From Microbacterium sp. SORGH_AS_0862 (GTDB taxonomy: Bacteria; Actinomycetota; Actinomycetes; Actinomycetales; Microbacteriaceae): a stretch of DNA of 64,000 nucleotides. The position numbers were made by a program, and so were the translations under genes. The stretch is from assembly GCF_030818795.1 (NCBI RefSeq), contig NZ_JAUTAY010000001.1, positions 186,001-250,000 on the forward strand. The letters run 5' to 3'. Numbering within the stretch: position 1 is the stretch's first letter; each line of letters opens with the position of its first letter. A model generated the notes under the pieces. It did no database searches. It saw only the letters and a list, made by a program, of their open reading frames with translations, and had not been told where the DNA came from. Shown piece after piece: positions 1-7,902 of this stretch.

Positions 1-271
1 CGATCTCGTCGCCCTCGCCCGCTGCGGCGGCCTCGCGTACGGCGCGCTTGACCGGCAGGTGGAAGGTTCCGCTGGCCGCATCCGGGAAGACGGACGTGCG
101 CCACGAGACGCCGGCGACCTCGACCGCCACCCGCACCGCCCCGAAGCCGCTCGGCGGCCGAGGCACCTCGCGGATCATCTCGCTCGCGTCCGCGGGCAGC
201 GCGACGAAGAACCACTCGGCATCCCGGCGCGCCTCCCACCGGAACAGCGGCGCCCGGAACGTGAAGTGCAT
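1..271 (-). CDS. DUF1905 family protein (partial, 3' end outside window)
   Basis: The minus strand opens with ATG at 271, and the frame stays open to base 1, giving about 90 residues without a stop. The start MHFTFRAPLFRWEARRDAEW and the later WRTSVFPDAASGTFHLPVK block match the small DUF1905 beta-barrel family. The function of this family is not established; it is often found alone or fused to a YdeI-type domain. The start overlaps the stop of the glycosyltransferase gene upstream by one base (TGATG), so it is the last visible gene of a four-gene operon. The C-terminus lies outside the window, so a fused second domain cannot be excluded. Confidence 0.8.
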   Translation of the reverse strand, partial: MHFTFRAPLFRWEARRDAEWFFVALPADASEMIREVPRPPSGFGAVRVAVEVAGVSWRTSVFPDAASGTFHLPVKRAVREAAAAGEGDEI

Positions 272-1065
272 CAGCCCAGCGTAGAACCGGACTCCGGCGA
301 GTCGGCGCCTTTCCCCAGGCGCCGTGAACGCACCGGCGGGCGGACCGCGGCGCGGAACCGACCACGCGGCCAGCTCGCGGCGAAGGTGGTGAGGACCTTA
401 CCCAGACGCTCTGCCAGCCCGCGCGGGTGCACGAGCGGACGCGACGAGACGGGCATGCGCAGCTGCCGGTCCCAACGCACGCCGTCGGAGCGGCGGAGGT
501 GGATCGTCAGGTCCAGGTCGTCGTGCACGCGCGCATCGTCACGGCGGACCTGGTCGCGCACGCGCGCCCAGACGCCGGTGCGCATCGCGAAGTTGGAACC
601 GAACACCAGCGGGATGCCGAGCCAGAGGTTGATCCAGAGGCGCCCACCGCCGATGTACCAGTGCTCGCCGAGGTAGTGCACCAGGCGAGTGGACCCGTAG
701 AACTCGGCGCCGCCCGTGAGCACACCCATGTCCGCATCGGCCGCGAAAGCGCGGTCGATGCGCAGCAGCCAGTCCGGATGGGGGCGCGAGTCCGCATCCA
801 GCCTCGCGATCACGTCGGCATCGGTCGAGGCGGCGTCGTACCCCGCGGCGGCGGCGGGCCAGATACCGACGACGGTCTCGACGATGACCTCGGCGCCCGC
901 GGCACGCGCGACCGCCGCCGAGTCGTCGCTGCTCGCATTGTCGACGACGATGATCCGGTCGGCCGGGCGCTGCTGTCGGGCGAGTGCACCGAGACACGCG
1001 GCGAGCATCTCGGCGTCGTCGCGGCACGGGATGACCACAGCGATCCGCATCCCCATAGCCGTCAT
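271..1065 (-). CDS. Family 2 glycosyltransferase
   Basis: The 264-residue protein has a GT-A fold nucleotide-sugar transferase layout. The N-terminal strand IAVVIPCRDDAEML is followed by IIVVDNASSDDS and a DxD-type metal/UDP-sugar site in VIARLDADSRPHPDW near residues 85-98. A later DDLDLTIHLRR block is the usual acceptor-side acidic motif. No membrane segment is obvious apart from a hydrophobic WINLWLGIPLVFG stretch, so it probably acts at the cytoplasmic membrane face. The acceptor and donor cannot be told from sequence. Its ATG (1065) overlaps the DUF2809 stop as ATGA, showing translational coupling. Start codons two or five residues further in are possible. Confidence 0.85.
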   Translation of the reverse strand: MTAMGMRIAVVIPCRDDAEMLAACLGALARQQRPADRIIVVDNASSDDSAAVARAAGAEVIVETVVGIWPAAAAGYDAASTDADVIARLDADSRPHPDWLLRIDRAFAADADMGVLTGGAEFYGSTRLVHYLGEHWYIGGGRLWINLWLGIPLVFGSNFAMRTGVWARVRDQVRRDDARVHDDLDLTIHLRRSDGVRWDRQLRMPVSSRPLVHPRGLAERLGKVLTTFAASWPRGRFRAAVRPPVRSRRLGKGADSPESGSTLG

Positions 1066-1469
1066 GCTCCGCGCCCCGCCCGCGCTCGTGCGGGCACCGC
1101 GCCGGAAAGCCGGTCGGCCGTGGCTGCGGCGAGCACCGTCACCGTGTAGACGACGAGATCGCGGGCATCAAACACCGTGCCGAGTACGAGCATGATCGGC
1201 CAGAACCCGTCACCCCACGCGAGCGGCAGACCGGTGAGCTGGAACAGTTCGACCGCCGTGCACCAGGCCCAGGCGAGGACCGCCGGCAGCCAGACGGCGC
1301 GCCGCGGGACGATCACGACGGCGAGCAGGTACACCAGCAGCGCGTACAGCACGTCTCCCGCGATGTCACCCGCCGCGCCGTCCGGTGCGAACCGGTGCAC
1401 GCCGAGCCCGGCCACGATCGTGGCCAGGGCGGCGGCGGCCGCCACGAGACGTCGGCGACCGGCGGTCAC
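1062..1469 (-). CDS. DUF2809 family membrane protein
   Basis: About 135 residues, mostly hydrophobic, with four likely transmembrane segments. The stretch HRFAPDGAAGDIAGDVLYAL followed by WAWCTAVELFQLTGLP is the hallmark of DUF2809, a small VanZ-like integral membrane family of unknown function. The reading frame is open much further upstream, but that part would lie inside the aldo/keto reductase gene and has no membrane-protein character. The GTG at 1469 overlaps the reductase stop as GTGA and is therefore the chosen start. The stop in turn overlaps the glycosyltransferase start. Confidence 0.8.
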   Translation of the reverse strand: MTAGRRRLVAAAAALATIVAGLGVHRFAPDGAAGDIAGDVLYALLVYLLAVVIVPRRAVWLPAVLAWAWCTAVELFQLTGLPLAWGDGFWPIMLVLGTVFDARDLVVYTVTVLAAATADRLSGAVPARARAGRGA

Positions 1470-2458
1470 CAGTGCGGGTGGATCTCGGCCCGCAGGCGTC
1501 GGTCGTACACATCGCGGACGACGGCGTCGAAGGCGTCCAGATCGAATCCGCCGTCGAGGAGCGTCGCGGCGTCCGCGTTGGACTGCGCCTGCGCGCTCGT
1601 GCGCGCGCCGGGGATGACGCTCGTGACGCCGGGCAGCGCCGCGATCCACGCGAGCACCGCAGCGGGGAGCGAGACGCCCTCCCCCAGCGCGGCGGCGAGC
1701 TCATGAGCAGCGACGAGGCCGGTCTCGTAGTCGACGCCGGAGAACGTCTCGCCGCGGTCGAAGGCTTCGCCCTGACGGTTGTAGCTGCGGTGATCGTCGG
1801 CGGCGAATCGCGTCTGGCTCGTGTAGCGGCCGCTGAGCAGACCGGATGCCAGCGGCACGCGCGCGAAGACGGCGACCCCCGCATCCGCGGCGGCGGGCAG
1901 CACCTCGTCGAGCGGCTTCAGCCGGAAGGGGTTGAGGATGATCTGGACGTTCGTGACGCCGGGTCGGGAGATCGCGCTGAGCGCCTGAGCGCTCGTCTCG
2001 ACGGAGACGCCGTAGGCCGCGATGGCGCCGTCATCGACCAGTCGTTCCAACTCGTCGTAGGTCGACGCGTCGTCGATCACGCTGGAGGGCGGGCAGTGCA
2101 GCTGCACCAGATCGAGCGTGTCGACGCCGAGGTTGCGGCGGGAGCGGTCGGTCCAGGCACGGAAGTTCTCCGGCGAGTAGTTCGCCTTCTCCTGCGGCAG
2201 CCGCCGCCCCATCTTCGTCGCGACCGTGATCCCATGCTCACTGCGCTCGCGGAGGAACCGGCCGATGAGCTGCTCGGAACGTCCATCGCCGTAGACGTCG
2301 GCGGTGTCGAAGAGGGTGACGCCGGCGTCCGCCGCCGTGCCCAGCACCGCCAGCGCGTCGGCTTCGTCGACCTCACCCCAGTCGGCTCCCAGTTGCCACG
2401 TACCCAGTCCCAGTGCGGAGACGGACCTGCCGGTGTTGCCAAGCGGACGCTGCTGCAT
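1466..2458 (-). CDS. Aldo/keto reductase
   Basis: The 330-residue protein starts at MQQRPLGNTGRSVSALGLG, the typical beginning of AKR-fold NADPH oxidoreductases. The catalytic tetrad can be placed as Asp and Tyr in FDTADVYGDGRSEQ, Lys in VATKMGRR and His in LVQLHCPP. The C-terminal SVIPGARTSAQAQSN is the usual 2'-phosphate-binding loop. A longer frame to 2581 exists, but its extra 41 residues are arginine and cysteine rich with no similarity to the family, so ATG at 2458 is preferred. It leads the operon AKR-DUF2809-GT2-DUF1905. The substrate is unknown; such enzymes reduce small aldehydes and ketones in the cytoplasm. Confidence 0.88.
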   Translation of the reverse strand: MQQRPLGNTGRSVSALGLGTWQLGADWGEVDEADALAVLGTAADAGVTLFDTADVYGDGRSEQLIGRFLRERSEHGITVATKMGRRLPQEKANYSPENFRAWTDRSRRNLGVDTLDLVQLHCPPSSVIDDASTYDELERLVDDGAIAAYGVSVETSAQALSAISRPGVTNVQIILNPFRLKPLDEVLPAAADAGVAVFARVPLASGLLSGRYTSQTRFAADDHRSYNRQGEAFDRGETFSGVDYETGLVAAHELAAALGEGVSLPAAVLAWIAALPGVTSVIPGARTSAQAQSNADAATLLDGGFDLDAFDAVVRDVYDRRLRAEIHPHW

Positions 2459-2468
2459 GCGCCCCAGC

Positions 2469-3494
2469 CTAGGCCCCGGCCCGCCGTCGGCGAACCGTCG
2501 CGGACACGACAGCGACCGCCGTTCCCACGGCCACGCCGAGCAGCGTGTCCAGCAGTCGGTCGCGCAGGAGCGGACCCGCATCGACGGGCACCGCGAGTTC
2601 GATCATCAACAGGGCGAGCGGGGTGATGAACACCATCGCGAGTCCGTAGTTGCGTCCCACGAAAAGCTCCGCGCACACCTGGAGGGCGATCGCGACCGCG
2701 AGCACCGCCAGCGGCGGCAGGGGCAGCATGAGAAGCGCCGCCGCCAGGAGGATGCCGACACAGGTGCCGATCAACCGCTGGGCGCCTCGCACGATCCGGG
2801 CGGTCGTGCTCGCTCCCCCGAGCGCGGCGACGGCGGCGACCATCGCCCAGTACCAGTGGGTGCCCACCAGCGCGAGCCCGACGATCCCGGCGAGGAGCGA
2901 ACCCACACCGACCGTCACCGCCATCTCGGCGGCGACGCTTCGCCGGGCATCCGGCTTCGTCGCGGACGCCCACGGGAGGCCGCGGCGGAAGAGCGCGATC
3001 AGTACCGTCACCGCCACGGCGAACGCGGCGCCGCCGGCACCGACCACCGCGCCCTCGGCGAGCGTGCGCCCGCTCGCCGGGAGTGTCGCGCACGCCCCCG
3101 CGGCGAACACCGCGAACAGCGCGCCCGGTGGATGCCACCGGTAGGCGTGCGCGATCAGCGTGACGCCGGCGGCGAGCGCCGCGACGACCACCACGCGCAC
3201 CGCATCCGGTGCGTCGATGACCGAGAGGGTCGTTCCGAGGACCATGGCCGTCACCTGGACGCCGCCCGCAGCGAGCTGCATCAGGATGCGGTCGCGATAG
3301 CCGTCGAGCCGGCCGTAGAGCGATGCGAAGGCGCCGAAACTCGCGTAGACGCTCAGATCGAGCCGGCCGATCGCCCAGAGCACCAGCAGCGGGACCGCCA
3401 CGGAGACGGCGACCCTCACAGCGACACGATGCTCGCCCTGATGCGGCGACACCTTCACGAACCGGGCGCCGACCTCCCGCATCCGCTCACGCAT
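2469..3494 (-). CDS. FUSC family (aromatic acid exporter-like) membrane protein
   Basis: About 341 residues with two blocks of closely packed transmembrane helices separated by a polar stretch (LFRRGLPWASATKPDARRSV), the two-fold layout of the FUSC/YccS-type efflux family. The motif GAFASLYGR in the first half and GTHWYWAMVAAVAALGG in the second fit this family. Members export small aromatic acids or remain uncharacterised. The purine-rich GGAGGG lies directly before the ATG at 3494 and 12 bases before a second ATG (MREVGARF, 3482), so the real start may be the second. It ends 10 bases before the aldo/keto reductase start and may be cotranscribed with it. Confidence 0.82.
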   Translation of the reverse strand: MRERMREVGARFVKVSPHQGEHRVAVRVAVSVAVPLLVLWAIGRLDLSVYASFGAFASLYGRLDGYRDRILMQLAAGGVQVTAMVLGTTLSVIDAPDAVRVVVVAALAAGVTLIAHAYRWHPPGALFAVFAAGACATLPASGRTLAEGAVVGAGGAAFAVAVTVLIALFRRGLPWASATKPDARRSVAAEMAVTVGVGSLLAGIVGLALVGTHWYWAMVAAVAALGGASTTARIVRGAQRLIGTCVGILLAAALLMLPLPPLAVLAVAIALQVCAELFVGRNYGLAMVFITPLALLMIELAVPVDAGPLLRDRLLDTLLGVAVGTAVAVVSATVRRRRAGA

Positions 3495-3576
3495 CCCTCC
3501 AGAGTACGCCGGGGCAGGCGCAATTCCCGGCCGCCGGCGCGACATCGCGTGCGGGAGCGCCGGTACGGTGCGGCCC

Positions 3577-4020
3577 ATGAGTGTGTCGGTGGCCGGAACC
3601 GTCATCGCGGCGCTCGTCCTGCTGCGACTGCCCGGCGCACTCCCGGATCCGCCGCGTCGCCTCGCTCTCCGCGTGTCGACCGTCCTCGAGCGGCTCGGGC
3701 AGGTCGGCTGCCTCGCGGCGGCGGTCCTCGCTCCGGGCTCCGGCACGCGAAGCTGGCCGTGGGCAGTCCTCGTGGCTCTCCTGGTCTCGCTCTACATCGG
3801 ACGATGGGTGGTGCTCGTCACCTGCGGCGCGGACAAGCGGGAGCTGTTCGCACCGTGGGGTGTGATCCCGGTTCCCATGGCCGTCATTCCCGTGCTGGCC
3901 TTCGCCGTGACAGCCGTATGGCTCTGTGCTCCCTGGCTCGCCGCCGCGAGCGGCGCCCTCGCGCTCGGGCACATCCCGGTCTCGCTCGCGGTGGCGAGAT
4001 CGTGTCGGAGCACGCCGTGA
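3577..4020 (+). CDS. Small integral membrane protein of unknown function
   Basis: The protein has 147 residues and four likely membrane helices: VAGTVIAALVLLRLPGAL, LAAAVLAPG with the following WPWAVLVALLVSLY, VIPVPMAVIPVLAFAV, and CAPWLAAASGALALG. I do not recognise the family. A TACGGT hexamer at 3564-3569 ends seven bases before ATG 3577, suggesting a leaderless transcript and supporting this start over the GTG at 3568. Its stop overlaps the next gene as GTGA, so the pair is translationally coupled. Confidence 0.65.
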   Translation: MSVSVAGTVIAALVLLRLPGALPDPPRRLALRVSTVLERLGQVGCLAAAVLAPGSGTRSWPWAVLVALLVSLYIGRWVVLVTCGADKRELFAPWGVIPVPMAVIPVLAFAVTAVWLCAPWLAAASGALALGHIPVSLAVARSCRSTP

Positions 4021-4571
4021 GCACCCTCGCCGTCTGGTGGATACCGGTCGGCGCGGGCGGATGGCTGGTGCCGCGCGCGAGCGGGATGTGGGAGCGGTTG
4101 ACGGCGGCCCGCGAGGGCCGCGCGGCGCGGCCTCTCCTCCACGCCGCCATCGAGATCACCGGTCTTCGGGGGCGGTTCGTCATCGAGATGGCACCGGCGT
4201 GGAGCGGTCCACGAACGGCACGCGGGGTCGTCGGAACGGGGCCGGTCGGGCTACCGGCGCTGGGGCTGAGCGTGTGCTTCCGATACGAGATCCGCTGCTG
4301 GCGCGACGGCACCGTTCCGGACCTCGCGTTCGCCCCGAGACCACCCCGCATCCACGAGACGAGCGAGGTCGTGACCGACTCGATCATCATGGATGCGGCG
4401 AACGCGCCCCGCCATGTCTGGGGTCGGGATGTCTTCGGGATCGGCGACATGTGGAACTCGAACTCCCTGATCGCCTGGCTCCTGACGCGAGCGGGCATCG
4501 AGGAGCATCCGCCGTCCGACTGCTCGGCGCCCGGGTGGAGCTGCGGCGTCGAGGCCGCCCGGCGCGGCTAG
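4017..4571 (+). CDS. Conserved hypothetical protein
   Basis: The protein has 184 residues. The GTG at 4017 overlaps the stop of the upstream membrane protein (GTGA) and has GGAG six bases ahead, so it is preferred to the in-frame GTG at 4002. The body has no transmembrane helix apart from a weak N-terminal one. The C-terminal block GIGDMWNSNSLIAWLLTRAG resembles the NSNT/S-F-x-A-x-x-L signature seen in permuted papain-like proteins such as DUF3750. That similarity is suggestive only; a catalytic Cys/His pair is not clear. The gene converges on and overlaps the marR stop by four bases. Confidence 0.6.
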   Translation: MSTLAVWWIPVGAGGWLVPRASGMWERLTAAREGRAARPLLHAAIEITGLRGRFVIEMAPAWSGPRTARGVVGTGPVGLPALGLSVCFRYEIRCWRDGTVPDLAFAPRPPRIHETSEVVTDSIIMDAANAPRHVWGRDVFGIGDMWNSNSLIAWLLTRAGIEEHPPSDCSAPGWSCGVEAARRG

Positions 4572-5056
4572 AGCGCGTCCTCGACGCCGGGTACGAGCTT
4601 CGCGGCGATCGTGGCGAGGGCCGTGCGCTCCGAATCGTCGAGGCGGTCGAGAACCAACGAGCGGATCTGCTCGACGTGGGCGGGTGCCGCCTGGCGCAGG
4701 ATGTCCCAGCCGGCGTCGGTCAACCGGGCGGACTGGGTGCGCCCGTCGCTGCCGCACGTGGTGCGCTCGACCCAGCCGCGGCGTTCGAGGGCGTCGATGG
4801 CGTGGCTGAGCCGCGACCGACTGAGACCGGCGATGCGGGCGAGGTCGGTCATCGTGGCCGGCTGCGCGAAACTCCCGGCGAGGGTCACGAGGATCGCGTA
4901 GTGCGCGTGGTTGATGCCGCCCTCGTCGCGCAATCGGCGATCGAGTGCCTGCGGCAGGAGCTGCACGAGCCGGATGAGCGGAAGCCAGGTCGTCATCTCG
5001 TCCGCCGTCAGCGTCCGCGCCGGCCGCGCCGCGTCGGACCGGGCCGCCGTCGCCAT
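4568..5056 (-). CDS. MarR family transcriptional regulator
   Basis: The 162-residue winged-helix protein has the recognition region ATMTDLARIAGLSRSRLSHA, followed by the wing motif VERTTCGSDGRTQSARLTDAG, a textbook MarR pattern. Flanking helices would form the dimer and ligand pocket. It is the distal gene of a two-gene unit with ribA: the ATG at 5056 overlaps the ribA stop (TGATG), with a GTG one codon earlier. The pairing suggests it senses a flavin-related or oxidative signal and controls its own unit, possibly through the palindrome at the ribA start. This is inference. Confidence 0.87.
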   Translation of the reverse strand: MATAARSDAARPARTLTADEMTTWLPLIRLVQLLPQALDRRLRDEGGINHAHYAILVTLAGSFAQPATMTDLARIAGLSRSRLSHAIDALERRGWVERTTCGSDGRTQSARLTDAGWDILRQAAPAHVEQIRSLVLDRLDDSERTALATIAAKLVPGVEDAL

Positions 5057-5727
5057 CACGCGGCGGGCAGGTCGATGGCGTGCGCGGTGTGGTCGCGCTT
5101 GGCAGCCAGGTAGCGCGCGTTCGATGCCGACAGATGCACAGCCGTGCGTACGCGGTCGGTGACTTCGATCCCCAGGTCCTCGAGCTGCGCCGCCTTGTCG
5201 GGGTTGTTGCTGAGCAGTCGGATGCGCTCCGCTCCGACGGCCCGGAGCATCTGCGCGGTCGCGGTGTAGTCGCGCTCGTCCTCACCCCGCCCGAGCGCCA
5301 GGTTCGCCTCGTACGTGTCCAGGCCCGAATCCTGCAGGGCGTAGGCGTCGAGCTTCGCGTACAGGCCGATGCCCCGCCCCTCCTGACGGAGATAGAGCAG
5401 GAAACCGCCGTCGGCCGCGATCCGCTCGACCGCTTCGCGCAACTGCGGACCGCAGTCGCACCGTTCCGAGCCGAAGACGTCGCCGGTCAGGCACTCGCTG
5501 TGCGGGCGGACGAGTGGCGCGTCACCGCCGACCGCACTGCGCCCGAGCGCACCCCGCCAGTCGCCGAGACCGAGCAGCAGGTGCTCCTTGCCGTCGACGA
5601 GGCCGTCGAAGGTCAGCACGTCGGCGTCGGTCGCGTACCCGTCGGAGAAGCGGAGGGGCACCTGCACCTGAACCCTGATCTCCGCCGCGGGAACCGGGAC
5701 CGCGGAGATGTGTGAATTCTCAACCAT
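5056..5727 (-). CDS. ribA: GTP cyclohydrolase II (RibA), stand-alone
   Basis: The 223-residue protein catalyses the first step of riboflavin synthesis, opening the GTP imidazole ring. The zinc-site cysteines are in CLTGDVFGSERCDCGPQL, and the active-site segment YLRQEGRGIGLYAK is intact. Further on, the LLSNNPDKAAQLEDLGI block matches the GTP-binding end of the family. There is no fused DHBP synthase (RibB) domain, unlike the usual actinobacterial riboflavin-operon enzyme, and no other rib gene is nearby, so this looks like a second, separately regulated copy. The start is taken at MVENSHISAV; the frame is open to 5811 but would then run into the divergent nrdI gene. Confidence 0.9.
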   Translation of the reverse strand: MVENSHISAVPVPAAEIRVQVQVPLRFSDGYATDADVLTFDGLVDGKEHLLLGLGDWRGALGRSAVGGDAPLVRPHSECLTGDVFGSERCDCGPQLREAVERIAADGGFLLYLRQEGRGIGLYAKLDAYALQDSGLDTYEANLALGRGEDERDYTATAQMLRAVGAERIRLLSNNPDKAAQLEDLGIEVTDRVRTAVHLSASNARYLAAKRDHTAHAIDLPAA

Positions 5728-5739
5728 ATGGTGCTCAAT
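5716..5739. promoter_or_regulatory. Candidate MarR operator over the ribA start codon
   Basis: A 24-base imperfect palindrome with a perfect core ACCATATGGT and matching outer ATT/AAT triplets covers the ribA start codon. Its place upstream of a marR-containing unit, in the divergent ribA/nrdI region, makes autoregulation plausible. The outer half-sites match at only 8 of 12 positions, and the core could be chance. Confidence 0.35.
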
Positions 5740-5809
5740 CCCGGTGGCCGGCGGAGTATTCCCGGCGCCGTGAGAAAGCCGCATCCGCGTCCGGGGTGAC
5801 ACTGGGGAC

Positions 5810-6244
5810 ATGGCCCAGATCCCGGTCTACTACTACTCCTCGGTGTCCAACCTCACCCGGCGCTTCGCCGAGCAGTTGGCCGCTCACGATGGCCGCGACG
5901 TGAGGGACCTGGCCGACCCCGAGGTGCGGCGCAGCGAGGCCCCGGGGCGCTGGATACTGCTGACTCCCTCCTACAAGGCGGGCAACGCCGACGAGGTCAC
6001 CCTGCCCGCACCCGTGCGTGCCTTCCTGCGCTCGGCGGTCAACCGCCGCCGGCTGGTCGGCATCATCGGGTCGGGCAATCGGAACTTCGGCACCCACTAC
6101 CAGGCGGCGGCGCGGGAGCTCGCCGCGATCAGCGGGCGCCCCGTCCTGTTCGAGTTCGAGCTCTCCGGAACCCCCGAGGACGTCGCGCGCTGCGCCGAGA
6201 TCCTGCGCGACATCGACGCGGCACTCGATTCGGCGAACGACTGA
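5810..6244 (+). CDS. nrdI: NrdI-like flavodoxin
   Basis: The 144-residue protein matches NrdI, the FMN protein that supplies oxidant for assembling the dimanganese cofactor of class Ib ribonucleotide reductase. The N-terminal VYYYSSVSNLTRRFAEQL is the phosphate-binding loop. LLTPSYKAGNADEVTLPAPV and IIGSGNRNFGTHYQAAA are the isoalloxazine-contacting loops characteristic of NrdI rather than of other flavodoxins. No nrdH, nrdE or nrdF gene lies in the window, so it is an orphan copy. It is divergent from ribA, which makes a flavin precursor. A related flavodoxin of other function is possible. Confidence 0.75.
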   Translation: MAQIPVYYYSSVSNLTRRFAEQLAAHDGRDVRDLADPEVRRSEAPGRWILLTPSYKAGNADEVTLPAPVRAFLRSAVNRRRLVGIIGSGNRNFGTHYQAAARELAAISGRPVLFEFELSGTPEDVARCAEILRDIDAALDSAND

Positions 6245-6288
6245 CGCGCATTCGACGCGCGATCGGCGCCCGCCCTCGTCCGCGTCCC

Positions 6289-6294
6289 TAGACT
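6289..6294 (+). promoter_or_regulatory. -10 element of the gnd promoter
   Basis: TAGACT lies about 55 bases before the gnd ATG. It is the common -10 form in this genome, where the same hexamer precedes the erm leader. No convincing -35 box is visible. Confidence 0.4.
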
Positions 6295-6348
6295 CTCGAT
6301 AGGGCCGGCCGTCGCCGGCGCGCTCGCCGGAAGAGAACGAGGAACACC

Positions 6349-7410
6349 ATGCAGCTCGCGATGATCGGACTGGGTCGAATGGGCGCGAACATCGTGCGCC
6401 GACTCATGAAGGACGGCCACGACTGCGTCGTTTACGACGTCAACCAGGATGCGGTCGCCGGCCTCGAGTCCGAGGGCGCGACGGGAGCGGGTTCGCTCGC
6501 GGAACTCGCCTCCCAGCTGCATACCCCGCGCACCGTGTGGCTCATGATCCCCGCGGGCCTCACGGGCGGCGTCGTCGACCAGCTCGCCGAGGTGCTCGAG
6601 CCCGGCGACATCATCATCGACGGAGGCAACTCGAACTACCGCGACGACGTCCGCCGCGCCGCTGCTCTCAAGGACACCGGCATCCACTACGTCGACGTGG
6701 GCACGAGCGGCGGCGTGTTCGGCCTCGAGCGCGGCTACTGCCTCATGGTCGGCGGACCCGATGAGGCATTCAGCCACATCGAGCCGATCCTGAAGACGAT
6801 CGCGCCCGGCGTCGGCGACGTCGAGCGCACCCCCGGACGCTCCGGTGAGCTTGCCCCCGAGGAGCGCGGATATCTCCACTGCGGCCCCTCCGGCGCCGGC
6901 CACTTCGTGAAGATGGTGCACAACGGCATCGAGTACGGCATCATGGCCGCGCTCGCCGAAGGACTCAACATCCTCCACAACGCGGATGCGGGAACGCGCG
7001 AGGCCAGCCACTCCGCCGAGGTCGCCCCGCTGGAGGAGCCCGAGTTCTACCAGTTCGACATCGACACCGCGAAGGTGTCCGAACTCTGGCGCCGCGGATC
7101 GGTCATCTCGTCGTGGCTGCTGGATCTGACCGCGGCGGCGCTCGAGGCGAATCCGACGCTCGACGGCCTGGCCGGACGGGTGTCCGACTCCGGTGAGGGA
7201 CGCTGGACGGTGAAGGCGGCCGTCGACACCGGCGTGCCCGCGCCGGTGCTCGCCGCATCCCTGTTCGAACGCTTCGCCTCGCGCGGCGAGGATCACTTCG
7301 CCAACCAGGTGCTCTCCGCGATGCGACTCCAGTTCGGCGGCCACCAGGAGCTGCCCGCCGGCGATGTGCTCGAAGCCGGCGGACAGAAGGCCGACAGCTC
7401 GCAGGCGTGA
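6349..7410 (+). CDS. gnd: 6-phosphogluconate dehydrogenase, NAD-type short form
   Basis: The 353-residue enzyme oxidatively decarboxylates 6-phosphogluconate to ribulose 5-phosphate. The N-terminal Rossmann motif MIGLGRMGANIVRRL is followed by the substrate-binding GTSGGVFGLERGYC and the catalytic Lys/Asn segment GHFVKMVHNGIEYG. At about 350 residues it belongs to the shorter decarboxylating class typical of actinobacteria, not the 470-residue NADP class. Helical C-terminal segments with GRWTVKAAVDTGVPAPVL complete the active site. GAGGA precedes the ATG. It stands alone, convergent with the nudix gene. Confidence 0.93.
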   Translation: MQLAMIGLGRMGANIVRRLMKDGHDCVVYDVNQDAVAGLESEGATGAGSLAELASQLHTPRTVWLMIPAGLTGGVVDQLAEVLEPGDIIIDGGNSNYRDDVRRAAALKDTGIHYVDVGTSGGVFGLERGYCLMVGGPDEAFSHIEPILKTIAPGVGDVERTPGRSGELAPEERGYLHCGPSGAGHFVKMVHNGIEYGIMAALAEGLNILHNADAGTREASHSAEVAPLEEPEFYQFDIDTAKVSELWRRGSVISSWLLDLTAAALEANPTLDGLAGRVSDSGEGRWTVKAAVDTGVPAPVLAASLFERFASRGEDHFANQVLSAMRLQFGGHQELPAGDVLEAGGQKADSSQA

Positions 7411-7418
7411 GAGTCCTC

Positions 7419-7453
7419 CCGTCGGTCACCCGCACGCGGCGGGTGGCCGACGG
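7419..7453. terminator. Hairpin between convergent gnd and nudix genes
   Basis: A 14-base stem, CCGTCGGTCACCCG pairing with CGGGTGGCCGACGG (one G-U type mismatch), with a 7-base loop sits in the 46-base gap between two converging genes. It lacks a T run, as is common in high-GC actinobacteria. Confidence 0.6.
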
Positions 7454-7456
7454 TGC

Positions 7457-7855
7457 TCAGCTCAGGAAGTACTCGCGCGCGAGCGGCGCGACCTCCAGCT
7501 GATCGATCTCGTCGGAGCCGACCCACCGCAGTTCGGTGATCTCGGCCGACGCGACCGGCGTCTGGTCTCGGATGTCGGCGGCGAACACCTCGGCGACGAC
7601 CTCGAATCCCGGCTCGTTGGCCGCAGCCGCCGCGAACGATCCCAGCGGCTCGAGGTCCGCGGCGTCCAACCGGAGTCCCAGCTCTTCCCGGATCTCGCGG
7701 ACGAGCGTCATGGCCGCGTCCTCACCGCGCTCCGGCTTGCCGCCGGGCTGCATGAACGCGGTCGTTCCGCGCTTGCGAACGAGCAGGAGCCTGCCGTCGG
7801 CGTCGCGGATCACCGCGGCGGAGACATGGATGCGGCGAGGTTCGGCGAGGGTCAC
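7457..7855 (-). CDS. NUDIX hydrolase
   Basis: The 132-residue protein carries a complete nudix box from Gly39 to Leu61 (GKPERGEDAAMTLVREIREE followed by LGL), which binds Mg2+ and hydrolyses nucleoside diphosphates linked to another group. The N-terminal HVSAAVIRDADGRLLLVRKR and FMQPGGKPE are typical of MutT-like house-cleaning enzymes. The substrate cannot be assigned. It is transcribed toward gnd and diverges from the SDR gene at 7903. Confidence 0.88.
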   Translation of the reverse strand: MTLAEPRRIHVSAAVIRDADGRLLLVRKRGTTAFMQPGGKPERGEDAAMTLVREIREELGLRLDAADLEPLGSFAAAAANEPGFEVVAEVFAADIRDQTPVASAEITELRWVGSDEIDQLEVAPLAREYFLS

Positions 7856-7891
7856 CCTGGCACGCTAACAGCCCCCGACAGGCGCTCGACG

Positions 7892-7897
7892 TAGAAT
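7892..7897 (+). promoter_or_regulatory. -10 element for a leaderless SDR transcript
   Basis: TAGAAT ends five bases before the GTG at 7903. That would place transcription initiation at or next to the start codon, so the mRNA is probably leaderless. This supports the GTG as the start. Confidence 0.5.
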
Positions 7898-7902
7898 CTC
7901 GT

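Noticed and set aside
2304..4010. Long plus-strand frame running into the 4017-4571 gene
   Set aside because: The first two thirds are an Arg/His/Asp-rich shadow of the FUSC gene; only the end after the GTG at 4017 looks like protein.
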